Shown here piece by piece: positions 49,746-58,380 of a DNA stretch of 64,000 bases (position 1 is the stretch's first letter; the number at the start of each line of letters is the position of its first letter). The position numbers and the translations under genes are program-made. The stretch comes from Bacillus carboniphilus. GTDB taxonomy: Bacteria > Bacillota > Bacilli > Bacillales > JAIVKR01. The notes beneath the pieces are model-generated. The model was given only the letters and a program-made list of their open reading frames with translations, was not told the origin of the DNA and made no database searches. The DNA lies in contig NZ_CP129013.1 in the NCBI RefSeq assembly GCF_020524035.2, positions 1,353,822-1,417,821 of the forward strand, given 5' to 3'.

Positions 49746-50677
49746 TTATTTTATATAAATATTAGAGCTTATTCCAACATGATTTGATGGCCAAAGACCG
49801 GTTCGCGTTCTAGAAGACAAATCAATTCCTACTCTTGAAATACTTTTTATGTTTATATCTTTTTTGTTTCTATAGAAAATATAAATATCTCGTCTTGACA
49901 AAGTTGAATTAACATTTAAAAGATCATAGGTCTGACTAGAAGTAAAACCTTTATTTTTTCTTATTTGGCTCCATGCATCAATAAACCCATCATCTAACAA
50001 CCTTGCGTACTCGGCAGAATCAGGTGAAAATTGCAAATCACCCGTTAGGAGTGCTGGTAACGCTGTATTAAGCGGTCCTCCCAATAATTCATTGATCTGT
50101 TCCATGATACTAACAGTCACAAAAGCTAGCTGAGTATTAATGATCCGTACCGTTTTTCCGTTCCTTGATACATCGATGGAAGAGTACGCAGCAAATGGAT
50201 TATCTGTAAAAGTTTTAGAAACAATATTCGTTATTTTAATGTCTGCTCCTTTACGAACCAAAAAAACATCAAAATCTCTTAAACGAACTCGATTACCATT
50301 GGTTGATGGATAAGATTCATCTGCTTTTCCGGCAACTGTTACAAGTTCATAAGGAACGTTCATCTTTTTTTTAACGTGCAAAGTAATATATTTAAGAAGT
50401 CCGTTACTACTTTTGACGCTTTTGTTCCTTGAGGTGGAGAAAGAGTCCAGATTGCTACTTCTTGCAAGCCAATAATGTCTGGATTAATTTCTTTTATCTG
50501 TTTTGCAATTGCTCTTGCTCTTACTGGAAAATTCGTAGCTGAAAATTGTCGGTAAACTTCTTCCGTGATTTTAGGAAGCTCTTCCTTAGTTGGTGGGGGG
50601 AAAAACAACGGTACAATATTTGCTCCTAAATAAAGGTTCCATGTTAAAAAATTTAAATTAAATCCTTTTTGTATCAT
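49746..50677 (-). CDS. Endonuclease/exonuclease/phosphatase family protein, interrupted by a frameshift
   Basis: The N-terminal frame (to about 50380) begins FLTWNLYLGANIVPLFFPP and has INPDIIGLQEVAIW, the EEP metal-binding Glu. The C-terminal frame has LLTGDLQFSPDS (Asp), DGFIDAWSQI and GLWPSNHVGISS (terminal Asn-His). One missing A in the run near 50385 joins them as VTDFLKYITLHVKKK, giving about 310 residues. Substrate (nucleic acid, phosphoinositide or lipid) is unknown. There is no obvious signal peptide. The gene is not part of the usual B. subtilis order. Confidence 0.75.
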
Positions 50678-51005
50678 TAAATCCTCCTTAATAGAGTTCG
50701 ATTTTGCATTCTTTTATATAATATGTGGTAGTTAACAAAAGGGGGGTGGACGTGTGCGGATTATTCGAAGAATTAGGTACACATTTTTAGATCTATTTTT
50801 ATTTTGATGCAACTATTTTTTTATTTACAGCCAATTACCATATATCACTCTCAACTCCTATTTCCCCAATCTATGGGGATGACTAGCCTTAAAAATAAAA
50901 GTTAAAAGCAAATACTCACACTAAAATCAAGGTGGGTTTTTTCCATTGGTGTATTCGTCTAAGCAAAATAATTAATGTTACATAAAATAAAATTTATAAA
51001 AATAG
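50678..51005. other. Intergenic region with no supported gene
   Basis: I see a short frame opening GTGCGGATTATTCGAAGA near 50755 after GGGGGGTGG that stops after 17 codons, and short palindromes such as CCCCAATCTATGGGG near 50864. Neither is convincing as a gene or a terminator. Confidence 0.4.
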
Positions 51006-51254
51006 GAGGTAAAAAAAACTGTATATGGATTCATCAACATCAAGTTCAATATGGAATTGATGTTGTTGTTGTTAAATCGGAAACACAACTATCAGTTTCA
51101 CTCTGGCGGTCTTAAATGAGGAAGCAGAAGCGTTGGAACGAGGTTTACAAATTCAATTTACTTTTACAGACCCTAATGCTCTTGATGACATCGATATTCT
51201 CGCCGTCATTGATGCAGAACAAACACCAATTGAGTTCGAGAATGTTTTTTCAGG
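51006..51254 (+). pseudogene. Remnant of an unrecognised small gene
   Basis: After a good AGGAGG ribosome site the plus strand encodes HQHQVQYGIDVVVVKSETQL in one frame and, one base shifted, AVLNEEAEALERGLQIQFTF and DIDILAVIDAEQTPIEFENV in another, up to TAG near 51254. The acidic, strand-rich composition looks protein-like, but no ATG is in frame and the shift interrupts it. I do not recognise the family; a single missing base or real decay are both possible. Confidence 0.35.
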
Positions 51255-51401
51255 TCAGACCTAGGCGTGGTTGAACCTAATACAAGTCTAACAACATTGA
51301 GTAAGAAAATTTCAAAGTTGTTTTGTTCGTGTTTTTTGTTTGTTTTTTTTAGTTATGAAATTGATTTTCTTTTGAGCATAATAATAAAAAAAGGGTTTAT
51401 A

Positions 51402-51618
51402 GTGCGTGTTCAAAAAGTAGGGGGAAAAGGGCCGAGAAGAACGAGGCGACGAAGCTACGAGCACCATAGTGTACGTACAGATGGCGGATCACAGGCTAAA
51501 AGCAACCACGTCGTGTGGTTAACGCCTGAGCTATCACATCGTGTGCGTCGAAGGAGCGTAAAAGCAATCCAACAAAGTTATTCAACCGACATTTTTTCAG
51601 GACTTTTTGAACAACCTC
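51402..51618 (+). mobile_element. MITE-like element, family B, copy 1 (217 bp, internally deleted)
   Basis: It has terminal inverted repeats GTGCGTGTTCAAAAAGT and ACTTTTTGAACAACCTC and a perfect 5-bp target duplication TTATA (51397-51401 and 51619-51623). Internally it keeps one hairpin pair (CAGGC/GCCTG outer, AACCAC/GTGGTT inner, GTCGT loop) and lacks the first pair found in copies 2 and 3. Reading frames crossing it have no family resemblance. Confidence 0.88.
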
Positions 51619-51654
51619 TTATAATGAATAGATTTTTTAAACTTCACATTAAAA

Positions 51655-51694
51655 ACCGACTCGTTCTCTTTTACCAAAAAGAATGCGAGTCGGT
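51655..51694 (-). terminator. Rho-independent terminator after efp
   Basis: ACCGACTCGTTCT pairs with AGAATGCGAGTCGGT across a 10-base loop, 16 bases past the efp stop, with a moderately T-rich tail on the minus strand. Confidence 0.75.
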
Positions 51695-51709
51695 CTATTT
51701 GATTGATCA

Positions 51710-52266
51710 CTATGCTCTTGAAACGTAAGAACCGTCTGTTGTGTTAATAATCAAAACATCCCCTTCGTTAACGAAGAAAGGAACGTTAACAGACAAGCCT
51801 GTTTCTACTATTGCTGGCTTAGAACCACCGGAAGCTGTATCTCCTTTAATTCCAGGTTCTGTTTCTGTGACCGTTAATTCAACTGTGTTAGGTAACTCCA
51901 CTCCTAACGTTTCCGCTTCATACATCATAATGGAAACTTCCATGTTTTCCTTTAAAAACTTTAACTCATATTCTATTTGATCTGCTGGCAATTCAATTTG
52001 CTCATAGTTGTTCATATCCATGAACACATGCATATTGCCATTAGCATATAAATATTGCATTTTTCTCGTATCAATTTGAGTTTTCCTACTTTTTCACCTG
52101 CACGGAACGTTTTTTCTTGAATCGCACCTGTACGGAGATTGCGAAGCTTGGAACGAACAAATGCTGCTCCTTTTCCTGGTTTCACGTGTTGAAAATCAAG
52201 TACTCGCCAAATCCCTCCATCTACTTCAATTGTTAATCCCGTTCTAAAATCATTTACAGATATCAT
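51710..52266 (-). CDS. efp: Elongation factor P, interrupted by a frameshift
   Basis: The N-terminal frame has [20 protein letters not shown] and the loop [16 protein letters not shown] with the residue (Lys in PGKGA) that sits at the peptidyl-transferase site. After GEKVGK one base is missing near 52075; the other frame continues [14 protein letters not shown] through domains II and III ([28 protein letters not shown]). The restored length is 185 residues, exactly that of Bacillus EF-P. It rescues ribosomes stalled at polyproline. A sequencing deletion is likely. Confidence 0.9.
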
Positions 52267-52292
52267 GTTAAAATAATCCTCCTAAAATCTAT

Positions 52293-53354
52293 TTACAGTA
52301 TAATTAACTCTTTTGGTGAATGTGATAACGATTCGTTGCCACTCTCGGTTATCACCGTATCGTCTTCGATTCGAACACCACCTATACCAGGAATATAGAT
52401 TCCTGGTTCAACCGTAACAACCATCCCCGGAACTAATTCTTCATCTGAACGACTAGAAAGACCCGGTCCTTCATGAACTTCCATACCTAGTCCATGACCA
52501 GTTGAATGTCCAAAATAGTCACCATAACCCATTTCAGTTATGTAATCCCTTGTAATCGCATCCGCTTGCTTGCCTGTTAAACCAGGTTTAATTTCCTGCA
52601 TGCCTTTTAGTTGAGCATTTAAAACGACATCATAGATTTCACGCAATTTTTCGTTTGGTTCACCAACAGCCACTGTTCGTGTAATGTCAGAACAATACCC
52701 TTTATAGTAGGCTCCAAAATCGAGTGTCACAAACTCTCCCGACTGAATGGTCTTATCACTTGCAACCCCATGAGGAAGCGCGGAACGATGACCAGAAGCA
52801 ACAATTTTATCAAACGAGGAAGAAACAGCTCCGTTTTTGCGCATAAAAAATTCTAACTCATTTGATACATCCGTTTCTTTTACACCCGGTTTTATGTATG
52901 ACAAAATATGATCAAAAGCATCATCTGCTATTTGTACAGCTTCCTTTAATATCTTAATCTCTGCCTCAGACTTAATCAAGCGTAACTTTTCCACCGCTTT
53001 TGAAACCGGAGCAAATTGAATATCTTCCATTTCCTCTTTGTAGGCTGAGTAAGTCGCATAGTTAAGTGAATCTTGTTCGAATCCTAATTTTTTAATGCCT
53101 GTTTTACCAATAAATTTTGCTACTTCTTTTATAAGAGATTGCTTATGTTCTATGATTTCATACCCTTTTACTTGTTCAGTAGCTTGCTCCATGTAGCGAA
53201 AGTCTGTAATAAAAGCTGCATGGTTTTTTGTAATAATTGCCACACCTGATGATCCTGTAAACCCCGTCATATATTGACAATTATAAGAATTCGTAATTAA
53301 TAACCCCTCTACTTCTAACTCATCTAGGCGCGTTCTTAATCTTTCTAACTTCAT
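52293..53354 (-). CDS. papA: Xaa-Pro aminopeptidase (YqhT)
   Basis: The 353-residue M24 peptidase has a creatinase-type N-terminal domain and a pita-bread catalytic domain with LDFGAYYKGYCSDITRTVAV (two Asp), GHSTGHGLGMEVHEGP (His) and VVTVEPGIYIPG and GVRIEDD (two Glu). It removes N-terminal residues ahead of proline. It overlaps aroQ by 4 bases and sits directly upstream of efp, as in B. subtilis. Confidence 0.95.
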   Translation of the reverse strand: MKLERLRTRLDELEVEGLLITNSYNCQYMTGFTGSSGVAIITKNHAAFITDFRYMEQATEQVKGYEIIEHKQSLIKEVAKFIGKTGIKKLGFEQDSLNYATYSAYKEEMEDIQFAPVSKAVEKLRLIKSEAEIKILKEAVQIADDAFDHILSYIKPGVKETDVSNELEFFMRKNGAVSSSFDKIVASGHRSALPHGVASDKTIQSGEFVTLDFGAYYKGYCSDITRTVAVGEPNEKLREIYDVVLNAQLKGMQEIKPGLTGKQADAITRDYITEMGYGDYFGHSTGHGLGMEVHEGPGLSSRSDEELVPGMVVTVEPGIYIPGIGGVRIEDDTVITESGNESLSHSPKELIIL

Positions 53355-53797
53355 TTATTTACTCCCCCTATTCTATTTTTCAGTGCTAATACGGCTAACT
53401 TATATCCATAAAAACCCAAACCTATAATTTGGCCAACCGTTACAGGTGCTGTAACAGACTGATGCCGAAATTCTTCTCTGGCATGAATATTAGATAGATG
53501 TACTTCAATGACTGGGATAGAAATGCTTGCGATAGCATCACGAATCGCAATGCTATAGTGTGTATACGCTCCAGGATTGATAACCACACCATCAAAAAGC
53601 TCTTCACTTTCATGTATCTTATCAATGAGAATCCCTTCTACATTCGATTGAAAAAAAGCAATTTGACATTGATTCGATTTTGCAAACTGCCTGAGTTCTT
53701 TTTCTAAATCTATTAACGTTTTTGCACCATAATGATTCGGTTCTCGAACACCTAACCTATTTAAATTAGGACCATTAATTACCAAAAACTCACTCAC
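53351..53797 (-). CDS. aroQ: 3-dehydroquinate dehydratase, type II
   Basis: The 148-residue protein has INGPNLNRLGVREPNHYG with the catalytic Arg and Tyr, FFQSNVEGILIDKIHE, VINPGAYTHYSIAIRDAI and IEVHLSNIHAREEFR with the catalytic His. It dehydrates 3-dehydroquinate in the shikimate pathway. The start is GTG 53797, with GGAGGT 8 to 10 bases upstream; an upstream ATG at 53857 would add an unlikely tail. It corresponds to YqhS. Confidence 0.95.
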   Translation of the reverse strand: MSEFLVINGPNLNRLGVREPNHYGAKTLIDLEKELRQFAKSNQCQIAFFQSNVEGILIDKIHESEELFDGVVINPGAYTHYSIAIRDAIASISIPVIEVHLSNIHAREEFRHQSVTAPVTVGQIIGLGFYGYKLAVLALKNRIGGVNK

Positions 53798-53875
53798 CCA
53801 ATTGCTACCTCCTGAAAAAGAAAAAAGTAGAATGCACAGATAAGAACATTCTACCATACTCTATTTGCATTCTCA

Positions 53876-54421
53876 TTATTGTTCCACTTCTTTTCCTTGA
53901 TGATTTTGAATTTCATTCGCTTCAAAAGAGATAGAATAACCTACAAAGACGCCAAAAAGTAAATAGGTGCAAATAGTTGTTACATTCGTATTAATCCCTA
54001 TTTTTGTAATCGGCTCCATATCTGGAAATAACGGCTTTAATACAATGAAAACAAAGCCCCATAATACAAGCCCATACATTGCACCGACCCATATAGACTG
54101 AAACCTTTTTAACGTTACATAGTACAATAATGCAACTAAAATACTAACTAATCCAATCGCTAGAATTCCTAACAAGTGCCCCAGTGTTTCATATTTCCAA
54201 TCACCAACGGCAAAGGGAATAAGAATCATATTGGGACCAATTGACGTAAAATTAAAAATATGCGCAACATAAGCTAAAAAACTCCAAAAGACACCACCAA
54301 AAAAACCAGTAATCATCACACGGCTAACAAACGATAAAGGTGGCTCTTGTTTATTTTGCTCAAGCTGACCTTCCTGCTTTCCTTTTTCACGACTTTTTTG
54401 AACTTCTTGTTGATTGGTCAT
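53876..54421 (-). CDS. yqhR: Membrane protein YqhR
   Basis: The 181-residue protein has a charged Gln/Glu/Lys-rich N-terminus and four hydrophobic helices (VMITGFFGGVFWSFLAYV, LLGILAIGLVSILVALLYYV, AMYGLVLWGFVFIVL, ICTYLLFGVFVGYSI). Order next to aroQ identifies YqhR. Function is not known. Confidence 0.9.
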   Translation of the reverse strand: MTNQQEVQKSREKGKQEGQLEQNKQEPPLSFVSRVMITGFFGGVFWSFLAYVAHIFNFTSIGPNMILIPFAVGDWKYETLGHLLGILAIGLVSILVALLYYVTLKRFQSIWVGAMYGLVLWGFVFIVLKPLFPDMEPITKIGINTNVTTICTYLLFGVFVGYSISFEANEIQNHQGKEVEQ

Positions 54422-54630
54422 ATGTAGTCACCTCACAAATAGTATGTCCGAAAAAAAGACGAGCATGACAGTAGATAAAAATGACTATTTTACAATTTAT
54501 TTGTCCATACTATAGGTTATAAGCATCGAAACTACCAAAAGAATAAAAGGATTATTTACTAGAGGTTTACAGAAAACTCTTGTAGAATATATACTATTAA
54601 GATTCATATAATCTAACTTAGAACCTTTAA

Positions 54631-54911
54631 GTGCGTGTTCAAAAAGTAGGGAGAAAAGGGCCGAGAAGAACGAGGCGACTCCTTAAAGGAACGCAGGCTA
54701 AGTTCAGTCACGTCCTGTGTCAACGCCTGCGCTAGCCCGTCCTGGGCATCGAAGCACCACAGTGTACGTTCAGATGACGGATCACAGGCTAAAAGCAACC
54801 ACGTCGCGCGAGTTAACGCCTGCGCTAGCACATCGTGTGCGCCTGAGGAGTGGAATAGCGAGACAACAAAGTTATTCGACAGCAATTTTCCATGACTTTT
54901 TGAACAACCTC
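54631..54911 (+). mobile_element. MITE-like element, family B, copy 2 (281 bp)
   Basis: Inverted repeats GTGCGTGTTCAAAAAGT and ACTTTTTGAACAACCTC with a perfect 5-bp duplication TTTAA (54626-54630, 54912-54916). It has two hairpin pairs: 54693-54730 (GCAGGC/GCCTGC, GTCCT loop) with a GCCC-GTCCT-GGGC hairpin beside it, and a second near 54792-54830 whose inner stem is damaged (CACGTCGCGCGAG). It lies between yqhR and yqhQ, in the divergent promoter space. The other 250 bases of this 533-base gap show nothing I recognise. Confidence 0.9.
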
Positions 54912-54954
54912 TTTAAGTGAAGATACACTGAAAAAGAAGGTAGGTAGGTGTCAA

Positions 54955-55912
54955 ATGACAAATGAAAGCAAACCTGTTTATGGGGGGCAAGCAGTGATTG
55001 AGGGCGTTATGTTTGGCGGGAAAAACCATTACGTAACAGCAATCAGACGAAATGATCAAACATTGGATTATTTTCATCTTCCAAGAAAACAGCAACCCAT
55101 TTTATCATTCTTCAAAAAGATTCCTTTTTTAAGAGGGATTGTTGCCATATTAGAAGCTAGTGCAAATGGGTCGAAGCACTTAAATTTCTCATCAGAGCGT
55201 TATGATGTGGACCCAAGTGAAGATTCAACGATTGAAGAGAACCAGCAACAATCAAAGTTAACATTGATTTTAGGTATTGCCGTTGTTGGAATTTTATCGT
55301 TCATATTTGGGAAAGTCATATTCACTTTAGTACCTGTTTTTTTTAGCGGAACTCTTTAAGCCTATTTTCCCAAGTGATTCAGCACAAGTCTTTATTGAAA
55401 GTCTGTTTAAACTTTGTTTACTTTTGGGCTATATTTACGCGATTTCTTTTACACCTTTGATTAAACGCGTCTTTCAATATCATGGTGCCGAACATAAAGT
55501 GATTAATACTTATGAAAATAATCTTTCTCTAACTGTTGAGAATGTTCAAAAACAAACAAGGCTTCATTATCGATGTGGGAGTAGTTTTATTTTATTTACA
55601 GTGATTGTTGGGTTCTTTATCTATTTACTCGTACCAACCGATCCTCTTTGGCTTCGGGTTGTGAATAGATTGGCTTTAATTCCTATTGTTTTAGGCGTCT
55701 CATTTGAGGTTTTACAATGGACGAATAAATTGCGTGAGATTCCTTTTCTTAAGTTTCTTGGCTACCCAGGTTTATGGCTACAATTATTAACAACAAAAGA
55801 ACCAAATGATGATCAAGTTGAAGTGGCGATTGCTAGTTTTAATGCATTACTTAAACTAGAAGAAAAATCTGCACAAGAACAAATTAACCTTAAAGATACA
55901 CAAATTGGGTAG
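54955..55912 (+). CDS. yqhQ: DUF1385 membrane protein YqhQ, interrupted by a frameshift
   Basis: The first frame starts VYGGQAVIEGVMFGGKNHYV, the DUF1385 signature, and has two or more helices. Near 55345, after LVPVFF, one extra base shifts the frame; the other reads AELFKPIFPSDSAQVFIESL and continues with FQYHGAEHKVINTYE and TRLHYRCGSSFILFTVIVGF to 55912. Removing the base gives 318 residues, the length I recall for B. subtilis YqhQ. The family is metal-dependent-looking (His and Glu in YHGAEHK) but its role is unknown. Confidence 0.87.
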
Positions 55913-56000
55913 GATTTATTTAGAAAACGACATAAATTTGGTCTGAGAATGCTAGATTTTTAACTCTTTCAATAAAGCTGTTGGGTGGAGGTGGCTTACA

Positions 56001-56367
56001 TTGAATAAAATAATAACCTATTGGATTTTTTTACTGATTATTTCTTTAGCAACCATTGGTTTGCTGTTTTCAATCCTGTATGATACGAAAAATTTTTTTA
56101 GTACACTATTAGTATGGATAATTGTGATTAGCATTATTTTCTTAGTGATCAGATTTATTATGAGCAAAAACAAAGGAACGGAATATCAATCCTTTGTTAA
56201 AGCTGCAAAAAAATCAAAAAAACGACATAATAAGAATAGACCTTCTGTTAAAAGAAGAGAATTTAACAAGAAGCTCAACTCCTGCCATTAGAAAACGTCG
56301 AGATCATAGTCATTTAACTGTCATCGAAGGGAAAAAAGGCAAGAAAAAAAATAAGGCTCTTTTTTAA
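56001..56367 (+). CDS. yqhP: Small membrane protein YqhP, frameshifted near its end
   Basis: The protein has two membrane helices (TYWIFLLIISLATIGLLFSI, LLVWIIVISIIFLVIRFI) and a basic tail. The first frame stops at 56291; with one G removed near 56260 it continues NLTRSSTPAIRKRRDHSHLT and VIEGKKGKKKNKALF to 56367, an ending typical of YqhP proteins. Total about 121 residues. It starts at TTG 56001, 9 bases after GGAGG, and overlaps the 3' end of the convergent yqhO. Confidence 0.7.
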
Positions 56368-57259
56368 AATGTGTAAAATCTAATATGTCCACCTTAAAAA
56401 GAAATCGGTTGTTTTTCGGTACCCTAAATTGATTAACACCGATTTTTTTTTCGTCTGTCAAATCAAATTCTGTTGTTAAAGAGTGATCCATTGGGATAAA
56501 CACAATGTTCTGTTCATGCCTTCTTGATATATGCCTTGCGTCATGCGCGTCCTTCATTGTCGTAAATAAAGCTCCAAACATCTCAAAAGCATTAGTAATT
56601 TTATTTCCTGGCATTTCTTCTGAATTTTGACTAAGTTTAATACCTAAAACAGGTCGCTGCCTCTTTTCTTCATCGAAAAGCCATATTGGAAAATTACTTA
56701 ACACACCGCCGTCCACAATAATATGTTCTTCTCCTTTATTGACTAGTTTTACCGGACGAAAGAAGTAAGGTAAACTACAACTCATTCGAACAGCCCTAGC
56801 AACAGAAAATTGATTTGGATTCAGACCATAGCTTGATAAGTCATCAGGAAAAACGACTAAATTCCCTCTCGTTAAATCTGATGCAATTATTTTCAAACGA
56901 TTGTGAGGCAAGTCAGCAAAAGTATAAATTCCTTTTTTATTTAAGCAAACACGAAGCCATTTTTCTAGCTCTTCTCCCTTATACAAGCCCAATTTCCAAT
57001 AAAACAGCAGCCATTTCGTAAATCGAAGAGGCCAAATTTTGTGATGTCCATTTAAAAAATTCTCCACTACAATATCTTCCATTAATTTCTCTATTTCTAT
57101 GCTTGAATAACCTGCAGCAATAAATGAGGAGATAATTGATCCTGCACTCGTTCCAGCTAACCTAACATATCGAAACCCCTGCTCTTCAACAGCTTTAAGA
57201 GCTCCAATTAAAGCAAATCCCTTGATGCCTCCTCCCGAAAAAACACCATCAATGTCCAT
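56321..57259 (-). CDS. yqhO: Patatin-like phospholipase YqhO
   Basis: The 312-residue protein is a patatin: oxyanion motif FSGGGIKGFALIGAL, nucleophile GTSAGSIISSF near residue 42 and catalytic Asp in VDGGVLSNFPIWLF near 190. It probably hydrolyses acyl esters of lipids. It is convergent with yqhP and overlaps its tail by 47 bases. Order matches B. subtilis YqhO. Confidence 0.92.
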   Translation of the reverse strand: MDIDGVFSGGGIKGFALIGALKAVEEQGFRYVRLAGTSAGSIISSFIAAGYSSIEIEKLMEDIVVENFLNGHHKIWPLRFTKWLLFYWKLGLYKGEELEKWLRVCLNKKGIYTFADLPHNRLKIIASDLTRGNLVVFPDDLSSYGLNPNQFSVARAVRMSCSLPYFFRPVKLVNKGEEHIIVDGGVLSNFPIWLFDEEKRQRPVLGIKLSQNSEEMPGNKITNAFEMFGALFTTMKDAHDARHISRRHEQNIVFIPMDHSLTTEFDLTDEKKIGVNQFRVPKNNRFLFKVDILDFTHFKKEPYFFSCLFSLR

Positions 57260-57392
57260 TGAAATCCCCCCATACGTTACTTAACACTATTTTAAGTAAA
57301 GGTTATAGGAAAAAGACCTTTTTCACACGAAAAAAGATGAACATCTTGGAAATCAAGTCTGTCCACCTTTTTAATATCTGCATCACTAATAT

Positions 57393-57815
57393 TTATTCTT
57401 TCTCATTTCTTGTTTGAACTTCTTTAAGGGAATTCACTCTCTGGTCATCTTCTTCAAAATAATCTACGAGATCTCCAATTCGTGCGATGGCATCCCAACT
57501 AATATGATGCTCAATTCCTTCCACATCATTATAAATTTTGTCCTCTTGCACACCAATGATTCTCATAAACTTTTCTAACAACTCATGGCGATATACAAGA
57601 CGTTCACCAATCTTTTTCCCCTTTGCTGACAAGGCTAATCCTCTATATCGTTCATAATTAAGATAGTCATCTTTATCTAGTTTTTGAACCATTTTTGTAA
57701 CGGAGGAGGGATGTACAGACAAAGCATCTGCAATGTCCGATACACGGGCGTATCCTTTATCCTGAATGAGTAAATAAATTTGTTCTATATAATCCTCCAT
57801 GCTCGGTGTTGGCAT
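57393..57815 (-). CDS. mntR: Manganese-responsive regulator MntR
   Basis: The 140-residue DtxR-family regulator has the N-terminal winged helix ([20 protein letters not shown]) and the Mn-binding residues in [14 protein letters not shown] (Asp8, Glu11), [10 protein letters not shown] (His) and [11 protein letters not shown] (Glu, Glu, His). It represses Mn2+ uptake genes when loaded with Mn. The start is ATG 57815 after GGGAGG; an in-frame ATG 57848 is less likely. A DtxR-type palindrome lies upstream, suggesting autoregulation. Confidence 0.95.
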   Translation of the reverse strand: MPTPSMEDYIEQIYLLIQDKGYARVSDIADALSVHPSSVTKMVQKLDKDDYLNYERYRGLALSAKGKKIGERLVYRHELLEKFMRIIGVQEDKIYNDVEGIEHHISWDAIARIGDLVDYFEEDDQRVNSLKEVQTRNEKE

Positions 57816-57860
57816 GTAATTCCCTCCCATAAAGGTATTGTTCATCATTAACTGTTATGC

Positions 57861-57880
57861 AAGGTAAGCTAGTTAACCTT
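57861..57880. promoter_or_regulatory. Possible MntR operator upstream of mntR
   Basis: AAGGTAAGCTAGTTAACCTT is an imperfect 20-bp inverted repeat with half-sites AAGGTAAGC / AAGGTTAAC, similar in layout to DtxR/MntR family operators. A further GTTAACCTT occurs at 57900-57908. It is about 45 bases before the mntR ATG. Confidence 0.4.
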
Positions 57881-57934
57881 CATTTATGTATAAATATTTG
57901 TTAACCTTTCAATCTATTCATTATGTAGTTTTAA

Positions 57935-58215
57935 GAGGTTGTTCAAAAAGTCCTGAAAAAATGTCGGTTGAATAACTTTGTTGGATTGCTTTTACGTTCC
58001 TTCGACGCACACGATGTGCTAGCGCAGGCGTTAACCAAACGACGTGGTTGCTTTTAGCCTGTGTTCCGTCATCTGTACGTACACTGTGGTGCTTCGATGC
58101 CCAGGACGGGCTAGCGCAGGCGTTAACCACAGGACGTGACTGAACTTAGCCTGCGTTCCTTTAAGGAGTCGCCTCGTTCTTCTCGGCTCTTTTTCCCTAC
58201 TTTTTGAACACACAC
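57935..58215 (-). mobile_element. MITE-like element, family B, copy 3 (281 bp, inverted)
   Basis: In minus-strand orientation it begins GTGTGTGTTCAAAAAGT and ends ACTTTTTGAACAACCTC, flanked by a perfect TTTAA duplication on the plus strand (57930-57934, 58216-58220). Length is identical to copy 2. It has both hairpin pairs, including GCAGGC/GCCTGC and GCAC-ATCGT-GTGC. It sits between mntR and nrdJ. Plus-strand or minus-strand frames through it are not genes. Confidence 0.9.
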
Positions 58216-58343
58216 TTTAAGTAATTGTATTTATTTTTTGTTGAGTCATAAAAGCTGGAAAGCGCTTTTAGTCAACCAACTAAAGTTTACACTACATCAA
58301 ATAGCAAAGCAAGTTGTTATTGATGATCCTTCTTTTACATGGA

Positions 58344-58371
58344 AAAGGAATCGAGATGGCTCGATTCCTTT
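58344..58371 (-). terminator. Terminator after nrdJ
   Basis: AAAGGAATCGAG and CTCGATTCCTTT form a 12-bp perfect stem over a 4-base loop, 10 bases past the nrdJ stop, with TTTT partly within the right arm. Confidence 0.75.
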
Positions 58372-58380
58372 CAATAATTA

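Noticed and set aside
51267-51728. A 153-codon plus-strand frame ending near efp
   Set aside because: Two thirds of it is the B1 element and the rest the efp terminator; its translation of the inverted repeats is not protein-like.
54613-54920. Frames of 67-90 codons on both strands
   Set aside because: They lie wholly in repeat B2; the same peptide-like stretches recur only because the element is repeated.
57921-58213. Two 60-69-codon minus-strand frames
   Set aside because: They are translations of repeat B3 and lack ribosome sites.
58255-58275. cre site near GGAAAGCGCTTTTA
   Set aside because: It misses two consensus positions and is not placed before a gene start.
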